A DNA stretch of 32,815 nucleotides from Pirellulaceae bacterium (GTDB taxonomy: Bacteria; Planctomycetota; Planctomycetia; Pirellulales; Pirellulaceae): assembly GCA_013002105.1 (NCBI GenBank), contig JABDKS010000197.1, forward strand, positions 1 to 32,815, given 5' to 3'. Made by a program: the position numbers and the translations under genes. Under the pieces are notes generated by a model that ran no database searches, was not told where the DNA came from, and saw only the letters and a list, made by a program, of their open reading frames with translations. Shown here in pieces: positions 31,846 to 32,815 of this stretch (positions within the stretch are counted from its first letter, which is position 1; every line of letters starts with the position of its first letter).

Positions 31846-32815
31846 AGAATTCCGGCAAGGTCTCGTCGGCTGCCAGATCCGTCGCAGGATTGTCATCGGA
31901 TTCCATCACGATGTCGATGTCCGTCGACCTGATTTCCGCTGATTCGCCGGTCTCTTCCAAAAACTCCGATGTCGACTCGCCACTATCTCGATCTTGTTTG
32001 CCCTCGGGTTGGGAGACCACGACGGTGATATTGTCTTCGCCCCCCTGATCGTTGGCGTGTTCGATCAATCGTTCACAGATCATTCGCGGGTCGTCCATAT
32101 CGTCAACCAAATCAACCAGCAGGTCCGCGTCCAGGTATCGATGTAATCCATCGCTGCAAAGAATGATCGTGTCACCATTTTGCAATTCCGCGCGACGGAC
32201 CTCCGCAATCAGTTCGCCATTGGCGTGTCCACCCAAAACATTCCACAGCACGTTGCTAAACTTACTGCCCGCTTCGTCCTCTGGTTTCAATCCCCCCGCT
32301 TCGACCATTTGACGCGCCAGCGTGTGGTCGGTCGTCAACTGTTCGGCTTCACCATCGCGAATCAAATAGCAACGGCTGTCACCGGCATGGGCGACGTACA
32401 CGCGCGGCCAGATCACGTACGCCATCGTTAAAGTTGTGCCCATCCCCTCCTGTTCTCGGTCTTCCGCCGACGCCGATAAAATTGCAGCGTGAGTATCCTG
32501 GAGCAACTCTTTCAACGCGTCAACAAAATCCTGTTCGTGTTGATCATCCATTTGCAAAAGCCACTGATCGTTATTGAGCAACTGACGGATCATATGATCC
32601 ACCGCGATGCTGCTGGCACGTTCGCCTGCGGCATGTCCGCCCATGCCATCAGCAACCATCAGCAATTGGGCGCGATCGGCACCATACAATCGCGACTGGC
32701 CTCCCCACTGCAAACTAGTGGCCGCGATCGACATCGAATGGTTCAGGCGCGCGACCAAGAATTGGTCCTGATTGGATTCGCGTTTTCGCCCGATATCGGT
32801 TGCACCGTGGGCGGT
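31844..32815 (-). CDS. PP2C-family serine/threonine phosphatase, 5' end cut by the window edge
   Basis: A metal-dependent (PPM) protein phosphatase of the Stp/PrpC type. The frame stays open to the last base of the window: the final 19 codons encode TDIGRKRESNQDQFLVA, the canonical PP2C N-terminal motif, so the start lies beyond 32815. Other motifs follow in order: LMVADGMGGHAAGERAS (metal Asp), GMGTTLTMAYV, VAHAGDSRCYLIRDG, TTDHTLARQMVEAG, TIILCSDGLHRYLD and GGEDNITVVV. A Ser/Glu/Asp-rich C-terminal tail of about 65 residues follows the catalytic domain. Members reverse Hanks-type kinase phosphorylation in the cytoplasm; no kinase is visible here, but it may lie just outside. 323 residues are visible. 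Confidence 0.95.
   Translation of the reverse strand, partial: TAHGATDIGRKRESNQDQFLVARLNHSMSIAATSLQWGGQSRLYGADRAQLLMVADGMGGHAAGERASSIAVDHMIRQLLNNDQWLLQMDDQHEQDFVDALKELLQDTHAAILSASAEDREQEGMGTTLTMAYVIWPRVYVAHAGDSRCYLIRDGEAEQLTTDHTLARQMVEAGGLKPEDEAGSKFSNVLWNVLGGHANGELIAEVRRAELQNGDTIILCSDGLHRYLDADLLVDLVDDMDDPRMICERLIEHANDQGGEDNITVVVSQPEGKQDRDSGESTSEFLEETGESAEIRSTDIDIVMESDDNPATDLAADETLPEF

Noticed and set aside
32758..32815. TTG at 32758 as the start of the PP2C gene
   Set aside because: The frame remains open upstream to the window edge and encodes the conserved TDIGRKRESNQDQ motif, so the gene continues beyond the window.

Overview
The window reads as chromosomal DNA of a planctomycete, most likely of the Pirellulaceae (Rhodopirellula-like). 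The signs are two PQQ-like beta-propeller proteins of the planctomycete type, a very cysteine-rich exported repeat protein, a short HxxxxxCxxC protein of a planctomycete type, lipid A synthesis (lpxB), many GTG and TTG starts without strong Shine-Dalgarno sites, and long intergenic gaps. I see no phage, integrase, transposase, CRISPR array, rRNA or tRNA. The assignment rests on protein and repeat recognition, not on a marker gene.

Layout. 1-3.0 kb: an FAD-dependent amine-oxidase/desaturase-like enzyme behind a beta-CASP metallo-hydrolase. 3.1-3.5 kb: a small unknown protein. 3.6-6.9 kb (minus strand): a compact fatty-acid-like cassette in the order dehydratase, acyl carrier protein, second hotdog protein, ketoacyl synthase, then a small Cys/His protein. 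7.4-8.7 kb (minus): a degenerate receiver, panD and a YdcZ-type membrane protein, closed by a likely terminator. 9.1-13.7 kb (minus): two exported PQQ-like propellers. 14.0-14.3 kb: a cupin. 15.3-16.6 kb (plus): a signal-peptide protein with about 76 cysteines in 427 residues and a strong terminator. 17.2-18.4 kb: lpxB. 18.8-19.5 kb: an unknown membrane protein. 19.6-22.7 kb (minus): DnaE2. 23.0-24.3 kb: a double TM2-domain protein meeting a polytopic membrane protein tail to tail. 24.4-27.9 kb (minus): an NfeD/ClpP-class membrane protease and a TrkH potassium transporter. 28.4-29.1 kb: an SRAP protein. 29.1-32.8 kb (minus): an ARPP-1-like protein, an EamA transporter and a PP2C phosphatase that runs off the right edge.

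How genes work together. The 4.0-6.9 kb genes look like one transcript able to condense and dehydrate acyl chains on a dedicated carrier protein. Ketoreductase and malonyl loading would have to come from elsewhere. One of its two FabZ-like proteins has Tyr in place of the catalytic His, and its carrier protein has an insert of about 40 residues. The receiver, panD and ydcZ genes are tightly packed, so a pantothenate step is probably co-expressed with a receiver that cannot be phosphorylated in the usual way. DnaE2 and the SRAP protein both belong to DNA-damage responses but are not adjacent.

The most unusual features not explained by genes are (i) short tandem duplications, each of a different sequence, in many of the intergenic gaps; (ii) a dispersed 24-bp element near 13.98 and 17.10 kb, one copy forming half of an inverted repeat; (iii) a GTAG-headed REP-like hairpin at 30.5 kb; and (iv) the cysteine-rich surface protein, with three short amphipathic motifs placed between its cysteine blocks.
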